Shown: piece after piece, positions 26,470 to 36,246 of the stretch | Layout: each line of letters starts with the position of its first letter | Position numbering within the stretch: position 1 is the first letter of the stretch | Source: Stenotrophomonas koreensis | Lineage (GTDB): Bacteria; Pseudomonadota; Gammaproteobacteria; Xanthomonadales; Xanthomonadaceae | Length of the DNA stretch: 64,000 nt | NCBI RefSeq assembly: GCF_001431525.1 | Contig: NZ_LDJH01000017.1 | Coordinates: 62,001 to 126,000 of the forward strand | Reading direction: 5' to 3' | The notes under the pieces: generated by a model | The model's database searches: none | The model's input: only the letters and a program-made list of their open reading frames with translations | Told to the model about the DNA's origin: nothing | Position numbers and translations under genes: made by a program

Positions 26470-28836
26470 TCAGCCGGGCCGGTTGCGTGCCAGCCAGCCG
26501 CGCAGCGCCATCCGGGCGCGGGCGAACTCGGCAATCAGCAGGGCAACGGCGACACTGGGGTTGTCCAGCGCATTGCTGCGCGCGCCCAGCTCGATCCGCC
26601 GGGCGGCATCGGCCAGGCCCAGCGCACCGACATTGGCGCTGGCCGATTTGAGGCTGTGGGCGGCTTCGCGCAGTGCTTCAAGGTCCTGATCCTGGCTGGC
26701 CAGCTGCATGCGGTCGACCAGGACCGGGGCATCGTCCAGGAACAGTTTGATCACGCTGGCGGTCTGTGTACCGATCACCTGCGCCAGTTCATCCAGCACG
26801 GTGCTGTCCAGTGCAGGCAATGCGCTTTGCGAGGCCGGTGCCGAGGACAGGGCCTCCAGCGCGCTGTTGGCGTGGGTCTGGGTGGCCTGTGCCAGCGTGC
26901 TGCGCGCTGCGGCGACCGGCCGGTCGGCCTGCCACCAGCGGCCCAGGCATTTGGCCAGCCCGACCGGATCCACCGGTTTGGACAGGTAATCATCCATGCC
27001 GGCCTCCAGGCAGCGCTGGCGGTCACCGGCCATGGCATTGGCGGTCATGGCAATGATCGGCAGCCGCTGCTGGCCGCTGAGCAGCTCGCGGTCGCGCCAT
27101 TGCCGGGTTGCGGCATAGCCATCGAGCACCGGCATCTGGCAGTCCATCAGCACCGCATCGAACAGTTCGTGGCCGAGCAGCTCCAGCGCCTGCTGGCCGT
27201 TGTCCGCGCTCAGCACCTCGATGCCGAAGGTGTCCAGCACGCGCTGGGCAACCAGCCGGTTGACCGGGTTGTCCTCGACCAGCAGTACGCGCATGCCGGT
27301 CAGCACGGGCATCGGGTGGTCGTGCTCGGCGGCCGCTTCGGCAACCGGCTCGGGCGCAGCCTGCAGCAGGCTGGCCGGGGCGGGTGCGGGCACGGTGGCC
27401 GGCATCTCCTCGACCAGCATCGGCGCGATGGTATGACGCAGTTCCCCGTCGCCGACGTTGCGGCTCAACCGCACGCTGTCCTCGTGCAATTCAGCCGGCA
27501 GGGGGGTCTGGCCGAGCAGCCAGACCAGGCGCAATGGCCGTTGGCTGTCACCGCGGGTGACCGCCCGGTGCAGGGCATGCACGGTCTGGCGCAGGGCGTC
27601 GCAATCGGCGACCACCACGTCCGGGCGATGCAGTTGGCCCTGGCCGGCCAGGCGCAGATGCTCCAGCGCCTCATGGGCGGTATCCACGCAGCTCAGGCTG
27701 GCAGCCCACACCGGCGCCAGCCGTTCCATGCGCTGGCGCAGCCGTGGCTCATTGCTGACCAGCAGGATCTGCAGCGCACGCGCCTGTTCGCCTTCCAGCT
27801 GCAGGTCGCCAACCACCTTGGCCAGCGGCACCTCAAACCAGAAGGTCGAGCCCTGGCCGGGCTGCGAATGCACGCCGATCCGCCCGCCCATCAGGTCGAT
27901 GATGCGCTTGCAGATCGCCAGCCCCAGGCCGGTGCCGCCATACAGGCGGGTGGTGGAGGCGTCGGCCTGGGCGAAGGAGGAGAACAGCCGGCTCAGTTGT
28001 TCCGGCTCGATGCCGATGCCGGTGTCGATGACCTCAAAGCGCAGCAGGTGCTGGGTCGGGGTTTCGCCGAGGCGGCGCAGCTTGATGCCGACCTGGCCTT
28101 TTTCGGTGAACTTGATTGCATTGACCACCAGGTTGCCAAGTACCTGGCGCAGGCGCACCGGGTCGCCGCGCACCGACAGGCGTACGGCAGGGTCGATTTC
28201 GACCTGCATCTGCAGGCCTTTCTGTTCGGCCGAGCCCTGCAGCAGGGCCATCACTTCGTTGGTCACCGCACGCAGGTTCAGTGCGGTGTTTTCCAGCTCC
28301 AGCTTGTTTGCTTCCAGCTTGGAGTAATCCAGGATGTCATCGACGATGCTCAGCAGCTGCTGCGAGCTGAGGGTGGCGGTCTGCAGCATCTGCTGTTGGG
28401 CCCGGTCCAGCGGCCCACGCGCAAGCAGGTCCAGCATCGGGATGATGCCGTTGAGCGGGGTGCGGATTTCATGGCTCATCGTGGCCAGGAACTCGCCCTT
28501 GGCCAGTACCGCCGCTTCGGCGGCCTGCTTGGCCTGCACCAGTTCGGCCTTGAGTTGGTCATGCCGGCGCAGCTCACGGCTCAAGCGCTCGTTTTCTGCC
28601 TGCAGGCGGCGCTGGGTGCTCTGGGCGCGGGTGACCGCGTCATCCTGGCTGGCACTGTGGGCCACCGCGCGCAGGTGGGCATGCCAGGCCGACCAGCCGG
28701 CCCAGCCAGCCGGTAGTGCGGCCAGCAGCGCCAGCAGCTGCGGTACCAGGCCGGCAGCGGCCAGCAATGACAGGATGACCGTCACGGCGGCCAGCCCGGG
28801 GGCAATCCATTCAGGGCGCAGGGCAGGACGGCTCAT
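26470..28836 (-). CDS. Hybrid sensor histidine kinase (HisKA-HATPase-pseudoREC-REC-HPt)
   Basis: 788 residues. Two TM helices (residues 10-50) with almost no periplasmic loop, a coiled coil, HisKA with His122 in [15 protein letters not shown], then HATPase with [15 protein letters not shown] and GTGLGL. A first receiver-like region ([24 protein letters not shown]) lacks the usual acidic pocket. A second REC is complete ([22 protein letters not shown]). The C-terminal HPt has His in [14 protein letters not shown]. This BarA-like phosphorelay would pass phosphate to a separate regulator. The start at 28836 lies four bases after the stop of the upstream response-regulator gene, so the two are co-translated partners. 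Confidence 0.9.
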   Translation of the reverse strand: MSRPALRPEWIAPGLAAVTVILSLLAAAGLVPQLLALLAALPAGWAGWSAWHAHLRAVAHSASQDDAVTRAQSTQRRLQAENERLSRELRRHDQLKAELVQAKQAAEAAVLAKGEFLATMSHEIRTPLNGIIPMLDLLARGPLDRAQQQMLQTATLSSQQLLSIVDDILDYSKLEANKLELENTALNLRAVTNEVMALLQGSAEQKGLQMQVEIDPAVRLSVRGDPVRLRQVLGNLVVNAIKFTEKGQVGIKLRRLGETPTQHLLRFEVIDTGIGIEPEQLSRLFSSFAQADASTTRLYGGTGLGLAICKRIIDLMGGRIGVHSQPGQGSTFWFEVPLAKVVGDLQLEGEQARALQILLVSNEPRLRQRMERLAPVWAASLSCVDTAHEALEHLRLAGQGQLHRPDVVVADCDALRQTVHALHRAVTRGDSQRPLRLVWLLGQTPLPAELHEDSVRLSRNVGDGELRHTIAPMLVEEMPATVPAPAPASLLQAAPEPVAEAAAEHDHPMPVLTGMRVLLVEDNPVNRLVAQRVLDTFGIEVLSADNGQQALELLGHELFDAVLMDCQMPVLDGYAATRQWRDRELLSGQQRLPIIAMTANAMAGDRQRCLEAGMDDYLSKPVDPVGLAKCLGRWWQADRPVAAARSTLAQATQTHANSALEALSSAPASQSALPALDSTVLDELAQVIGTQTASVIKLFLDDAPVLVDRMQLASQDQDLEALREAAHSLKSASANVGALGLADAARRIELGARSNALDNPSVAVALLIAEFARARMALRGWLARNRPG

Positions 28837-28840
28837 GGGT

Positions 28841-30781
28841 TCACATTGACGTGTTGTCGAAGTCGAAGTCCAGGTCGTTGCCGACCGACTGCACCATGTT
28901 GCCCTGGATGTAATCGATACCACTGATCCACATCGCTGCGGCCGACTGTGCATCCTCGATCTGCTGGGCGATCAACTGCGCATTGACACTGCGTGCCAGC
29001 TCCAGGGTCTGTGCCAGCAGCTGGCGTACCTGCGGTGATGCATGTTCGCTGGCAAAGCGTGCGGACAGCCGCACATAAGCCACGGGCAGCATGGTCAGCA
29101 GTGCGTTGGCATCATTGCTGGCCTCGAACTGGCTCAGGCACAGGCGTACGCCGAACTGGCCCAGGCGGTCGGACAACTGCGCCAGCACGAACCCATGCAC
29201 CAGGGCATCGGGCATGCGGATGTCAATGACCAGGCTGGCGCCATCGAGGTTGCGGCTGCGCAGCGCCTGCTCCAGCCAGTCGGCATAGCCATCGGCCATC
29301 AGGGTGCGTGCCGACTGGGTCACGAACAGGCGCATCGGCAAGGTGGCATGGCGGTAGCGGTCCAGCAGGCCCAGTGCATGTTCGATGACCTGGTGGTCCA
29401 GGTCGGTGATCCGGCCAGCCGCCTCGGCGGCCGGGATGACCTGGGCGGCGGGCAGCAGGGTGCCGTCGGCCTGGCGCAGGCGCAACAGCACCTGGAACTG
29501 GGCGTGGTTGCCACCGGCCACGGCGATGATCGGTTGATAGGCCGGTTCCAGCTGCCCTTCCAGCAGCTTCAGGCGCTCCTGTGTGCCCGGATCGGGCTGC
29601 GGTTGCCATTGTGCGATGGCGCCGGGCAACAGGCGTGCATCCAGCATGGTGCGCTCGACCGCATCGATGGCCAGGCTGCTGTCGCCGAAGCCGGCATCCA
29701 GCGGCGCATAGCCAATGCTGGCGCGCAGATGCACATGGTCATGGCTGCCGACTTGCACCGCCTCTGCGGCCAGGCCATCGCGCAGGCCCTGCGCCAGGTC
29801 GGCCAACTGGGCCGGCTCCACGTCCACGGCAAGCGCCAGAAAGCTGTTGTCATTGAGCCGGGCCAGGGTGTGCGGGCGGGCTGCGGCCAGCAGCAGGTGG
29901 CCGGCCTTGATCATCAGGCGCTCAAAGTCGGCATAGCCATAGCGCTCACGCAGGCCGATCGCGCCGGCGACCTCGATGAAGAACAGGCCACCGCTGCGTT
30001 TTTCGCCAAGCAGGGCATCGAGTTTGCCGAGCAGGAACTGGCGGGTGGGCAGGCCGGTTTCCGGGTTGGTGTTCGGGCGCTCGGCCGCGGCGTTGCCGGC
30101 GACGGCGTCGGCAATCGGGGGATGCGGCAGGCCCAGCGCCTTGGCCTGCTGGCGTGCACGCTGGATCCGGTTGGAAACGGCCGCGATCAGGTGACGCGGG
30201 CGGATCGGCTTGCTCAGGAAATCATCGGCGCCAATGGCCAGCACTTCGTACTGGCGCTCCGGATCGGGGTCGCCGGACAGGAACACGATCGGCAACAACT
30301 GCAGGTGGGGCTGCTGGCGGATCTGGGTGGTCAGGGCAATGCCATCGAGCTCGCGCAGGTGCAGGTCCATCAGGATCAGATCCGGTTTGACCTGCGGCAG
30401 CGTGGCCAGCACGGCAAATGGATCACTCTCGACGATGGCCTCGATCCCGGCGCCATGCAGCACGCTCTGCGCGAACAACGCCTGGGAACGGTCATCCTCG
30501 ACAATCAGCACCCGGAACGGGGTGTCGCTTACCGTCGGCAGTGCTGCCGCTGCCGTGGGTGCCGTTGCAGGTGCAGGTGCAGGTGCAGGTGCAGGTGCAG
30601 GTGCCGGGCTGGCCGCGGAGATTGTCGCTGCAACAGGCGGTGCAACAGGCATTGAGGTGGCGCTTTCGGTGCTGGCGGTCGCTGCCTGCGCCGGCGGCGC
30701 CTGGTCGGCCCAGCGCCGGGGGTAGTCTGCCGGCGGGGTTTCGGCGCGGATGATGCGCGTGGGGGTGTCATGCTTGGCCAT
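28841..30781 (-). CDS. Response regulator with degenerate GGDEF and EAL domains
   Basis: 646 residues from the ATG at 30781 with GGAG seven bases upstream. The N-terminal 85 residues are low-complexity with a (Pro-Ala) run. REC follows ([22 protein letters not shown]; phospho-Asp near 134; FLSKPIRP). The GGDEF domain keeps [15 protein letters not shown] and ASIGYA, but the signature GGDEF is replaced by NDNSF. The EAL domain has QVLLR in place of EALLR and lacks the metal-binding acids. Neither cyclase nor esterase activity is expected; a c-di-GMP-binding or protein-docking output as in FimX-type proteins is likely. Partner of the hybrid kinase downstream. Confidence 0.88.
   Translation of the reverse strand: MAKHDTPTRIIRAETPPADYPRRWADQAPPAQAATASTESATSMPVAPPVAATISAASPAPAPAPAPAPAPATAPTAAAALPTVSDTPFRVLIVEDDRSQALFAQSVLHGAGIEAIVESDPFAVLATLPQVKPDLILMDLHLRELDGIALTTQIRQQPHLQLLPIVFLSGDPDPERQYEVLAIGADDFLSKPIRPRHLIAAVSNRIQRARQQAKALGLPHPPIADAVAGNAAAERPNTNPETGLPTRQFLLGKLDALLGEKRSGGLFFIEVAGAIGLRERYGYADFERLMIKAGHLLLAAARPHTLARLNDNSFLALAVDVEPAQLADLAQGLRDGLAAEAVQVGSHDHVHLRASIGYAPLDAGFGDSSLAIDAVERTMLDARLLPGAIAQWQPQPDPGTQERLKLLEGQLEPAYQPIIAVAGGNHAQFQVLLRLRQADGTLLPAAQVIPAAEAAGRITDLDHQVIEHALGLLDRYRHATLPMRLFVTQSARTLMADGYADWLEQALRSRNLDGASLVIDIRMPDALVHGFVLAQLSDRLGQFGVRLCLSQFEASNDANALLTMLPVAYVRLSARFASEHASPQVRQLLAQTLELARSVNAQLIAQQIEDAQSAAAMWISGIDYIQGNMVQSVGNDLDFDFDNTSM
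30567..30604 (+). repeat. (GGTGCA)n hexanucleotide repeat coding for Pro-Ala run
   Basis: About six copies of GGTGCA in a row inside the response-regulator gene. On the coding strand it gives alternating Pro and Ala. Repeat-number change would stay in frame and only alter linker length. Confidence 0.9.
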
Positions 30782-30810
30782 TGAAACTCCTTTACAGGCC
30801 GCCAACCCGG

Positions 30811-31434
30811 TTACCGGGGTGAAGCGTCAGGTGAGACGGAAACATCCTGCTGCGGGCGCGCCAGAAAACGCCGGATACCCCGGCGCAGCAGCGACCACGT
30901 CAGCCACATCAAGGTGGCGATCAGCGCACTGGCACCGATCAGGAACACCAGGGCCAGCACCGGGGAAACCACTGCCAGCAGCAATGAAAACAACGCCACG
31001 CCATCTTCCCACAACGAAGCCAGCCAGTTGCTGGCAGGTTCGGGCGAGGTATTGAGCAGCATCCGGGTGCCGCTTTTGATGCCATGGCTGGTCAAGGCCA
31101 CACCAGCGCCGGCGGCCAGCACGCCGTTGCTCAGTTCGCCGTCCGGCGACAGTGCCGCAGCGGCCAGGAAGGCACCGGCCGGTACCCGGGTCAGGGTCTG
31201 CAGCAGGTCCCAGACCGAATCCACACCGGGCAGTTTGTCGGCGAAAAACTCCACCGCTGCCAGCGCCCCGGAGGTGCCCAGCACCCACCAGGAGGTGGTG
31301 GCCTGCAGCGCTGGCGGCAGCTCCACCCAGCCAAACAGACCGGCAATGCCGACCCCGAAAACGGTCAGGTAAACACGGATGCCCGCCAGCCAGGCCAGCA
31401 GGATGCCAGCGGTGAAGATGTGTGCTTCGGACAT
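30811..31434 (-). CDS. DUF4126 membrane protein
   Basis: 207 residues with five or six hydrophobic segments; matches DUF4126 in its LLAWLAGIRVYLTVFGVGI start, the AVEFFADKLPGVDSVWDLLQT segment and the SHGIKSGTRMLLN stretch. Members are membrane proteins of unknown function. It is the first gene of the minus-strand unit with the response regulator and the hybrid kinase; 29 bases separate it from the regulator. Confidence 0.85.
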   Translation of the reverse strand: MSEAHIFTAGILLAWLAGIRVYLTVFGVGIAGLFGWVELPPALQATTSWWVLGTSGALAAVEFFADKLPGVDSVWDLLQTLTRVPAGAFLAAAALSPDGELSNGVLAAGAGVALTSHGIKSGTRMLLNTSPEPASNWLASLWEDGVALFSLLLAVVSPVLALVFLIGASALIATLMWLTWSLLRRGIRRFLARPQQDVSVSPDASPR

Positions 31435-31574
31435 GGCAAACCACCCACACCAGGGAGAGAAGACCGCAACTATCTGCGATGGCGGCGGACAATGCCAGTT
31501 TTCCCTTGCTCATCGCTTGCTGGCTAAACTCCAGCGATGGTCGCCGGTCAGGCGGCCGCCGCAAGGAGAACGTC

Positions 31575-32294
31575 ATGACGCCCCCCCGTCCCAAACGCTT
31601 CAAGATCGTCGCTGACGGTCAGGCCGAGGCACCGTTGCGCCGGTACTGGTGGCTGCTGCCGTTGTGGTTGTTGTCGCTGCTGCTGGTGGCCTGGCTGGCC
31701 CACAGCACCAGCGGGGGCAGCGCCGGCACGCTTCAGGACCGGCAGGCCCTGGCCAAGGCGCAGCAGCAGATCGAGCAGCTCAGCCGCCAGCAGGCCACCG
31801 CCCAGGCCTCCGACCGGATCAGCCGGGCCGCCCTGACCGATGTGCAGGCCTCATTGGCCGAACGTGAGGAAGAAATCGCCGGCCTGCGCGCGGATGTCGC
31901 CTTCTACGAGCGTCTGGTCGGATCCACCAGCCAGCGCAAAGGGCTCAATGCCCATTCTGTGGAATTCAGCCAGGAAGCGGCAGGCAGTTGGCACTACACT
32001 GTCGTGCTTACCCAGAACCTCAACCGTGGCGCAATCAGCCAGGGACAGATGCGCTTCTCCGTGGAGGGCGTCAAGGATGGCAAGCTGACCACGGTGAGCT
32101 GGGATGAACTGCATCAACGCCAGGGGGTAGCGGGACAGGCCTATTCGTTCCGTTATTTCCAGCAGCTGGACGGCAGCGTGATGTTGCCGGCAGATTTCAC
32201 ACCGCAGCGTGTACGGGTAAGCCTGTCCGGTTCCGGCGGCAACACCGTGCAGACCTTTGATTGGAAACTGGCTTCAGGCGCCAGAGGGGGATGA
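31575..32294 (+). CDS. DUF6776 family membrane-anchored protein
   Basis: 239 residues from the ATG at 31575, which has AAGGAG eight bases upstream. A single TM helix (WWLLPLWLLSLLLVAWLA) follows a basic N-terminus; then a coiled coil with Gln-rich heptads and LAEREEEIAGLRADVAFYERL, then a compact beta domain ending RVSLSGSGGNTVQTFDWKL. Proteins of this layout precede bactofilin genes in many Xanthomonadaceae. The stop overlaps the bactofilin start, so a role with that cytoskeletal protein at the membrane is a fair inference. Confidence 0.8.
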   Translation: MTPPRPKRFKIVADGQAEAPLRRYWWLLPLWLLSLLLVAWLAHSTSGGSAGTLQDRQALAKAQQQIEQLSRQQATAQASDRISRAALTDVQASLAEREEEIAGLRADVAFYERLVGSTSQRKGLNAHSVEFSQEAAGSWHYTVVLTQNLNRGAISQGQMRFSVEGVKDGKLTTVSWDELHQRQGVAGQAYSFRYFQQLDGSVMLPADFTPQRVRVSLSGSGGNTVQTFDWKLASGARGG

Positions 32295-32716
32295 CAGACG
32301 TGTTGGGAAAGAAAAGCGGGCGTGACAGCCAGATGGTCGTGGACGCATTGATCGGCCCGCAGGTGGTCATTCGTGGCGATCTGGAATTTGCCGGTGGCCT
32401 GTATGTCGAGGGCAAGGTGGTCGGCAAGCTGGTCGCCAGCGAAGGCGCCAAGGCGATGCTGACGATTGCCGAAAACGGTGTGGTCGAGGGCCAGGTCGTG
32501 GCCTCCACCGTGGTCATCAGCGGGCGCATGGACGGCGACGTGCACGCCAGTGAGCGGGTCGAGCTGACCGCCACCGCGCGGGTCAATGGCAACATCCATT
32601 ACCAGGTGGTGGAAATGGCTGCCGGTGCCCAGCTCACCGGGCGTCTGATCCACAGTTCGGCCAATGAGGCTGAATCGGCCCCGGTCAGCCTCAAGCTGGC
32701 GGCCTCCAACGCTTGA
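32291..32716 (+). CDS. Bactofilin (polymer-forming cytoskeletal protein)
   Basis: 141 residues starting at the ATG overlapping the previous stop. The central beta-helix is built of short repeats ([61 protein letters not shown]) as in bactofilins, which polymerise without nucleotide and help cell shape or wall enzymes. Coupled to the DUF6776 gene. A small hairpin lies between its stop and erpA. Confidence 0.92.
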   Translation: MTDVLGKKSGRDSQMVVDALIGPQVVIRGDLEFAGGLYVEGKVVGKLVASEGAKAMLTIAENGVVEGQVVASTVVISGRMDGDVHASERVELTATARVNGNIHYQVVEMAAGAQLTGRLIHSSANEAESAPVSLKLAASNA

Positions 32717-32748
32717 AACGATGGGGGCTTGCCCCCATCCTGAGCAGC

Positions 32749-33138
32749 ATGAGCACGCTGATTTCCCTGCCCGGGGCTGCTGCCCCGGCGCCTGACTACC
32801 AATCCCTTGACCGCCCGATGCAGTTCACCGCCGCTGCTGCGGCCAAGGTGCGTGAGCTGATTGCCGAGGAAGGCAATGCCGACCTGGCCCTGCGCGTGTA
32901 CATCCAGGGCGGTGGCTGCTCCGGCTTCCAGTACGGTTTCGAGTTCGATGAAAACCGTGCCGAGGATGACCTGGCCATCGTCACCGAAGGGGTGACCCTG
33001 CTGGTGGATCCGCTCAGCCTGCAGTACCTGATGGGCGCCGAAGTGGATTACAGCGAAAGCCTGACCGGTGCCCAGTTCGTGATCCGCAACCCGAATGCCA
33101 GGACCACCTGCGGCTGCGGTTCGAGCTTCAGCGTCTGA
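32749..33138 (+). CDS. erpA: Iron-sulfur cluster insertion protein ErpA
   Basis: An A-type carrier that hands Fe-S clusters to target enzymes. 129 residues from the ATG at 32749. The three Cys ligands are in [13 protein letters not shown] and the C-terminal [28 protein letters not shown] is the usual N-terminal helix. It stands alone between bactofilin and nudC. Confidence 0.95.
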   Translation: MSTLISLPGAAAPAPDYQSLDRPMQFTAAAAAKVRELIAEEGNADLALRVYIQGGGCSGFQYGFEFDENRAEDDLAIVTEGVTLLVDPLSLQYLMGAEVDYSESLTGAQFVIRNPNARTTCGCGSSFSV

Positions 33139-33180
33139 ACAGGCTTGCCGGCACGCCGGCAAGCGGGCAGGCTGGCGGCC

Positions 33181-34083
33181 ATGAACCCGACTTTTGCAGC
33201 CTTTGCCGCCCACGCCTATACCGAGGCGCGGCTTGACCGTGCCGACCCCCTGCGTCATGACAGCGCTGCGCTGGCGGCGTTGTGGCCGTGTGCACGCGTG
33301 CTGCGGCTGGACCCGGAACTGCGTGCGGTAGTTGATGCCGATGGCCAGTGCCAGCCCCGGCGGCCGGCGGCGTCACTGGATACGCTGCCGGCCGATGCCC
33401 TGTTCCTGGGCATTGATCGCGACGATCAACTGCCCTGGTTTGCCCGCATCGAGCCGGTCGCCGCCGATGAGCCGGTGGTTGAACTGCGCCAGGCCGCCAG
33501 CCAGTGGCCGGCAACGATGGCTGCGCGTTTTGCCTATGCCCGCGGCATGCTGCACTGGCAGCAGCGCACCCGTTTCTGTGCCGGTTGTGGCCAGGCGCTG
33601 GCGTACGAGCGCGCCGGGTTTGTCGCCCGCTGCCAGGGCTGTGGCAGCGAGCATTACCCGCGGGTGGACCCGGCGGTGATCGTCGCGGTCGAGCATGAGG
33701 GCCAGCTGCTGCTGGGCCGCCAGGCCAGCTGGCCGGCAGGCCGCCACTCGCTGATTGCCGGCTTCGTCGAACCGGGCGAGACCCTGGAGCAGGCGGTGAT
33801 CCGCGAGGTGCACGAAGAAACCCGCATCCATGTCGAGCCCAGCAGCTGCCGCTACCAGGGCGCGCAACCTTGGCCCTTCCCCGGCGCGTTGATGCTCGGT
33901 TTTGCTGCCACCGCCGTCGGCGGGCAGCCGCAGGTCGATGGCGAGCTCGAGCACGCGGCCTGGTTCAGCCACCAGGACATCGGCCTGGCGCTGGCCGAGG
34001 CCCATCCCACGATCCACCTGCCGCCGGCGCTGTCCATCGCGCGCAGTTTGATCGCGCACTGGTACGATCGCGGCGGGCAGTAA
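33181..34083 (+). CDS. nudC: NAD(+) diphosphatase / NAD-decapping Nudix hydrolase
   Basis: 300 residues. A zinc ribbon (CAGC and CQGC pairs) precedes the Nudix domain with GFVEPGETLEQAVIREVHEE, and the NUDT12/NudC signature QPWPFPGALM follows. NudC cleaves NADH or removes the NAD cap of RNA. The first Arg-rich residues after 33145 are dropped because family members start at MNPTFAAFAAHAY. AmpE follows after 25 bases. Confidence 0.92.
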   Translation: MNPTFAAFAAHAYTEARLDRADPLRHDSAALAALWPCARVLRLDPELRAVVDADGQCQPRRPAASLDTLPADALFLGIDRDDQLPWFARIEPVAADEPVVELRQAASQWPATMAARFAYARGMLHWQQRTRFCAGCGQALAYERAGFVARCQGCGSEHYPRVDPAVIVAVEHEGQLLLGRQASWPAGRHSLIAGFVEPGETLEQAVIREVHEETRIHVEPSSCRYQGAQPWPFPGALMLGFAATAVGGQPQVDGELEHAAWFSHQDIGLALAEAHPTIHLPPALSIARSLIAHWYDRGGQ

Positions 34084-34108
34084 CGCCGGCTCGGCACCAG
34101 GAGAGAAC

Positions 34109-34960
34109 ATGTTGGTTGCATTGGTGGCCACCCTGTTGGCCATTCTGCTTTCCCAGGTGGTTCCGGCGCTGGTGGATTGGCGGCAGCGGGCATTGGCGTG
34201 GTGGCCGCGCTGGCTGGCGCTGAGTGCCGGCACATCACCGTGGGGCTGGCTGGTCAGCTGGCTGCTGCCGCTGCTGGCGCTGGCCTTGCTGCAGTGGCTC
34301 GCGCGCGACTGGTTGTTTGGAACGGTCTACGTCGTGCTGAGCGTGCTGGTGCTGGTGTTGAGCTGGGGGCCTGGGGATCTGGAGCGCGATGTCGAGGCGC
34401 TGATCGAGGCCGAGGATGCGCCAGCGCAGGAAGCGGCGCGTGCAGCGCTGTATGCCGACATGAATGAGCCCGACCGCGAGACGGCGCCGCTGACCCGTGC
34501 GGTGGCGGTGGCGTTGTTGCGGCGGGCACTGGGCGTGGTGTTCTGGTTCCTGCTGCTGGGCCCGGTGGGCGCGCTGGGCTACCGCCTGCTGGCCAGCCAG
34601 TCCACGCAGGCCGGCCCGCTGAGCCTGGCCGCGCATGAGCGCCTGCGCGGCGTATTGGCCCTGCTGGAATGGCCGGTGGCGCAGCTGGCGGTGTTGTCCT
34701 TTGCGCTGATGGGGAACTGCAGTCCGGTGATTGGCGCCTGGCAGCAGCAGGGGCGATGGCAGGCGCCGTCGCTGGAAGCACTGCTGGGGGCAACGATGGC
34801 CGCTGCCCTGCCGGAGGAAGAGGACGACAACGATGCTGGCGTGTCTTCCTTCTGGCAGCGTCTGCCGACGCTGCGCCGGGCCATGCGCCTGAGCTGGCGC
34901 TGTATGGGCCTGTGGTGCGCGTTGATGCTGTTCTGGCAGCTGGCTGCCTGGCTGGGCTGA
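34109..34960 (+). CDS. ampE: AmpE-like regulatory membrane protein
   Basis: 283 residues, close to E. coli AmpE (284). Four or so TM segments: LVALVATLLAILLSQVVP, LVSWLLPLLALALLQWL, GVVFWFLLLGPVGALGYRLL, CMGLWCALMLFWQL. AGGAG stands before the ATG. AmpE is an inner-membrane protein linked with AmpD to beta-lactamase regulation, though its action is unclear. There is no ampD next door, so here it is separated from its usual partner. Confidence 0.88.
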   Translation: MLVALVATLLAILLSQVVPALVDWRQRALAWWPRWLALSAGTSPWGWLVSWLLPLLALALLQWLARDWLFGTVYVVLSVLVLVLSWGPGDLERDVEALIEAEDAPAQEAARAALYADMNEPDRETAPLTRAVAVALLRRALGVVFWFLLLGPVGALGYRLLASQSTQAGPLSLAAHERLRGVLALLEWPVAQLAVLSFALMGNCSPVIGAWQQQGRWQAPSLEALLGATMAAALPEEEDDNDAGVSSFWQRLPTLRRAMRLSWRCMGLWCALMLFWQLAAWLG

Positions 34961-34983
34961 TCCGCCCCGGCCGGTGCCTTGGC

Positions 34984-35409
34984 TCAGCCCGGGGCCAGCC
35001 AGCTGAAGGGCTGCCACGGCAGATTGCGCGCAATGCCATAGCTGGCCAGCAGCACGCCCCAGGCAACCGGACGGCACAGCTGGCGCGCCAGCGGCAACAA
35101 CGCAGCCGGCAGCAGGCCGGCGCCGTGGGCGGTAAGAATGGCCAGTGCCGGCAGGCTCACCACCAGCAGCGGATTCATTGCCAGCGCGGCGGAAAGATCG
35201 AAATGGGCCAGCGCGTGCAGGCAGCGGGTGGCGCCACAGCCCGGGCAGAACAGCCCGGTGATGCTGAAGAAGGGACAGGCCGGCAGCAGGCTGCCCGGCT
35301 GGTTGGGGTCAACCAGGCGCAGCAGCAGCAACGCGCCGGCACCACCGCCACTGACCAGTGCGGCGGTGGCAAGACGATGGTTGGCCAATCGGGCAAGTCG
35401 CTTGCGCAT
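34984..35409 (-). CDS. DUF2752 small membrane protein
   Basis: 141 residues from ATG at 35409 (GGTGA six bases upstream). It shows the DUF2752 core: CPFFSITGLFCPGCGATRC followed by ALAHFDLSAALAMNPLL, with three hydrophobic helices. The CPGC motif might bind metal or form a disulfide. No function is known. It is the last of three small membrane-protein genes (TM2, CD225, DUF2752) on this strand. Confidence 0.88.
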   Translation of the reverse strand: MRKRLARLANHRLATAALVSGGGAGALLLLRLVDPNQPGSLLPACPFFSITGLFCPGCGATRCLHALAHFDLSAALAMNPLLVVSLPALAILTAHGAGLLPAALLPLARQLCRPVAWGVLLASYGIARNLPWQPFSWLAPG

Positions 35410-35466
35410 GAGCAATCACCGGCAGGCCGGCACAGTGCTGTGCCGGCCTGCAAGTCCAGGCAAGGC

Positions 35467-35742
35467 TCAGTAGCTGCCGGACATCGCGCCCATGCCGCCC
35501 ACGACCACGAAGAACAGGATGTACAGCACGGTCAGGCCGATGGCGACGCCGGCGGAGATGATCGCCCACTTCTTGGCACTGGCCGAGGCGGCCTGGGCAC
35601 CGGCGATATCGCCGGCGGCGACCAGGCCATTGACCTTGGCGGCCTGGATGATCGAGACGATGCCGGTCGGCAGGCAGCAGAACAGGGTGGCCAGGATGGC
35701 CCAGACCAGGTGGTTGGGAACCTGGGTGGAAGCGTTGTTCAT
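35467..35742 (-). CDS. CD225/dispanin-like membrane protein
   Basis: 91 residues, two TM helices. The first half is the CD225 core (HLVWAILATLFCCLPTGIVSI followed by AAKVNGLVAAGD and A-rich SAKKWA), the second a hydrophobic helix ending FFVVVGGMG. Eukaryotic relatives include IFITM proteins; bacterial ones are uncharacterised. The CC pair before the Pro is the usual palmitoylation site in animals and is of unknown meaning here. Start at 35742 from family fit; no ribosome-binding site seen. Confidence 0.85.
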   Translation of the reverse strand: MNNASTQVPNHLVWAILATLFCCLPTGIVSIIQAAKVNGLVAAGDIAGAQAASASAKKWAIISAGVAIGLTVLYILFFVVVGGMGAMSGSY

Positions 35743-35860
35743 GATGAAAGACCTATGGGTGGAAGAACTGGGGAAACAGCGCGGATGAAACTGGAAGGAA
35801 ATGCCCATTCATTATCGGTGTAGCGCACAAAAACTGCAGCCGACCAATGGCCAATGGGCA

Positions 35861-36181
35861 TCACTTGGCCGAGCGCGCCGAGCTTGCCGCCCACAGCGAG
35901 GAGACGATCACCGCCGCGATCCAGCACAGCGGCCAGGTGATGTAGCCGACCAGCACGAACAGCAGCACGAAGTTGACCGCGCACACCAGCCACCAGCCAA
36001 ACATCAGCAGCAGCCCGGTGACTACGTTGCCGGCGTAGATGTGGCCCAGGCCGAAGATCTGGAAAAATGCCGGCAGCACTTCCAGCAGGGCGGCCACGCC
36101 CGGCGATTTCTGCGGGTGGTAATGGTGGTGCACCACCTGCGCTGGTTGTACGGGGGCAGGGGGTGGCAATGACGAATTCAT
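35861..36181 (-). CDS. TM2 domain protein
   Basis: 106 residues from the ATG at 36181 with AAGG seven bases upstream. A Pro/His-rich N-terminus (PPPAPVQPAQVVHHHYHPQ) leads to a TM2-like pair of helices with FFQIFGLGHIYAGNVVTGLLL and the WLVCAVN segment. TM2 proteins are small membrane proteins of unknown role. It stands in the same orientation upstream of the CD225 gene. Confidence 0.83.
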   Translation of the reverse strand: MNSSLPPPAPVQPAQVVHHHYHPQKSPGVAALLEVLPAFFQIFGLGHIYAGNVVTGLLLMFGWWLVCAVNFVLLFVLVGYITWPLCWIAAVIVSSLWAASSARSAK

Positions 36182-36246
36182 CGGCAATCCTTGGCGGGTG
36201 GCGGCGACACGGACGGTTGGCCCGGGCCGCCGACACGGAGTTGAGG

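Noticed and set aside
32719-32740. GATGGGGGC / GCCCCCATC hairpin between bactofilin and erpA as a terminator
   Set aside because: Short stem with no T run and only ten bases before the erpA start region; may be a weak attenuator but I would not call it.
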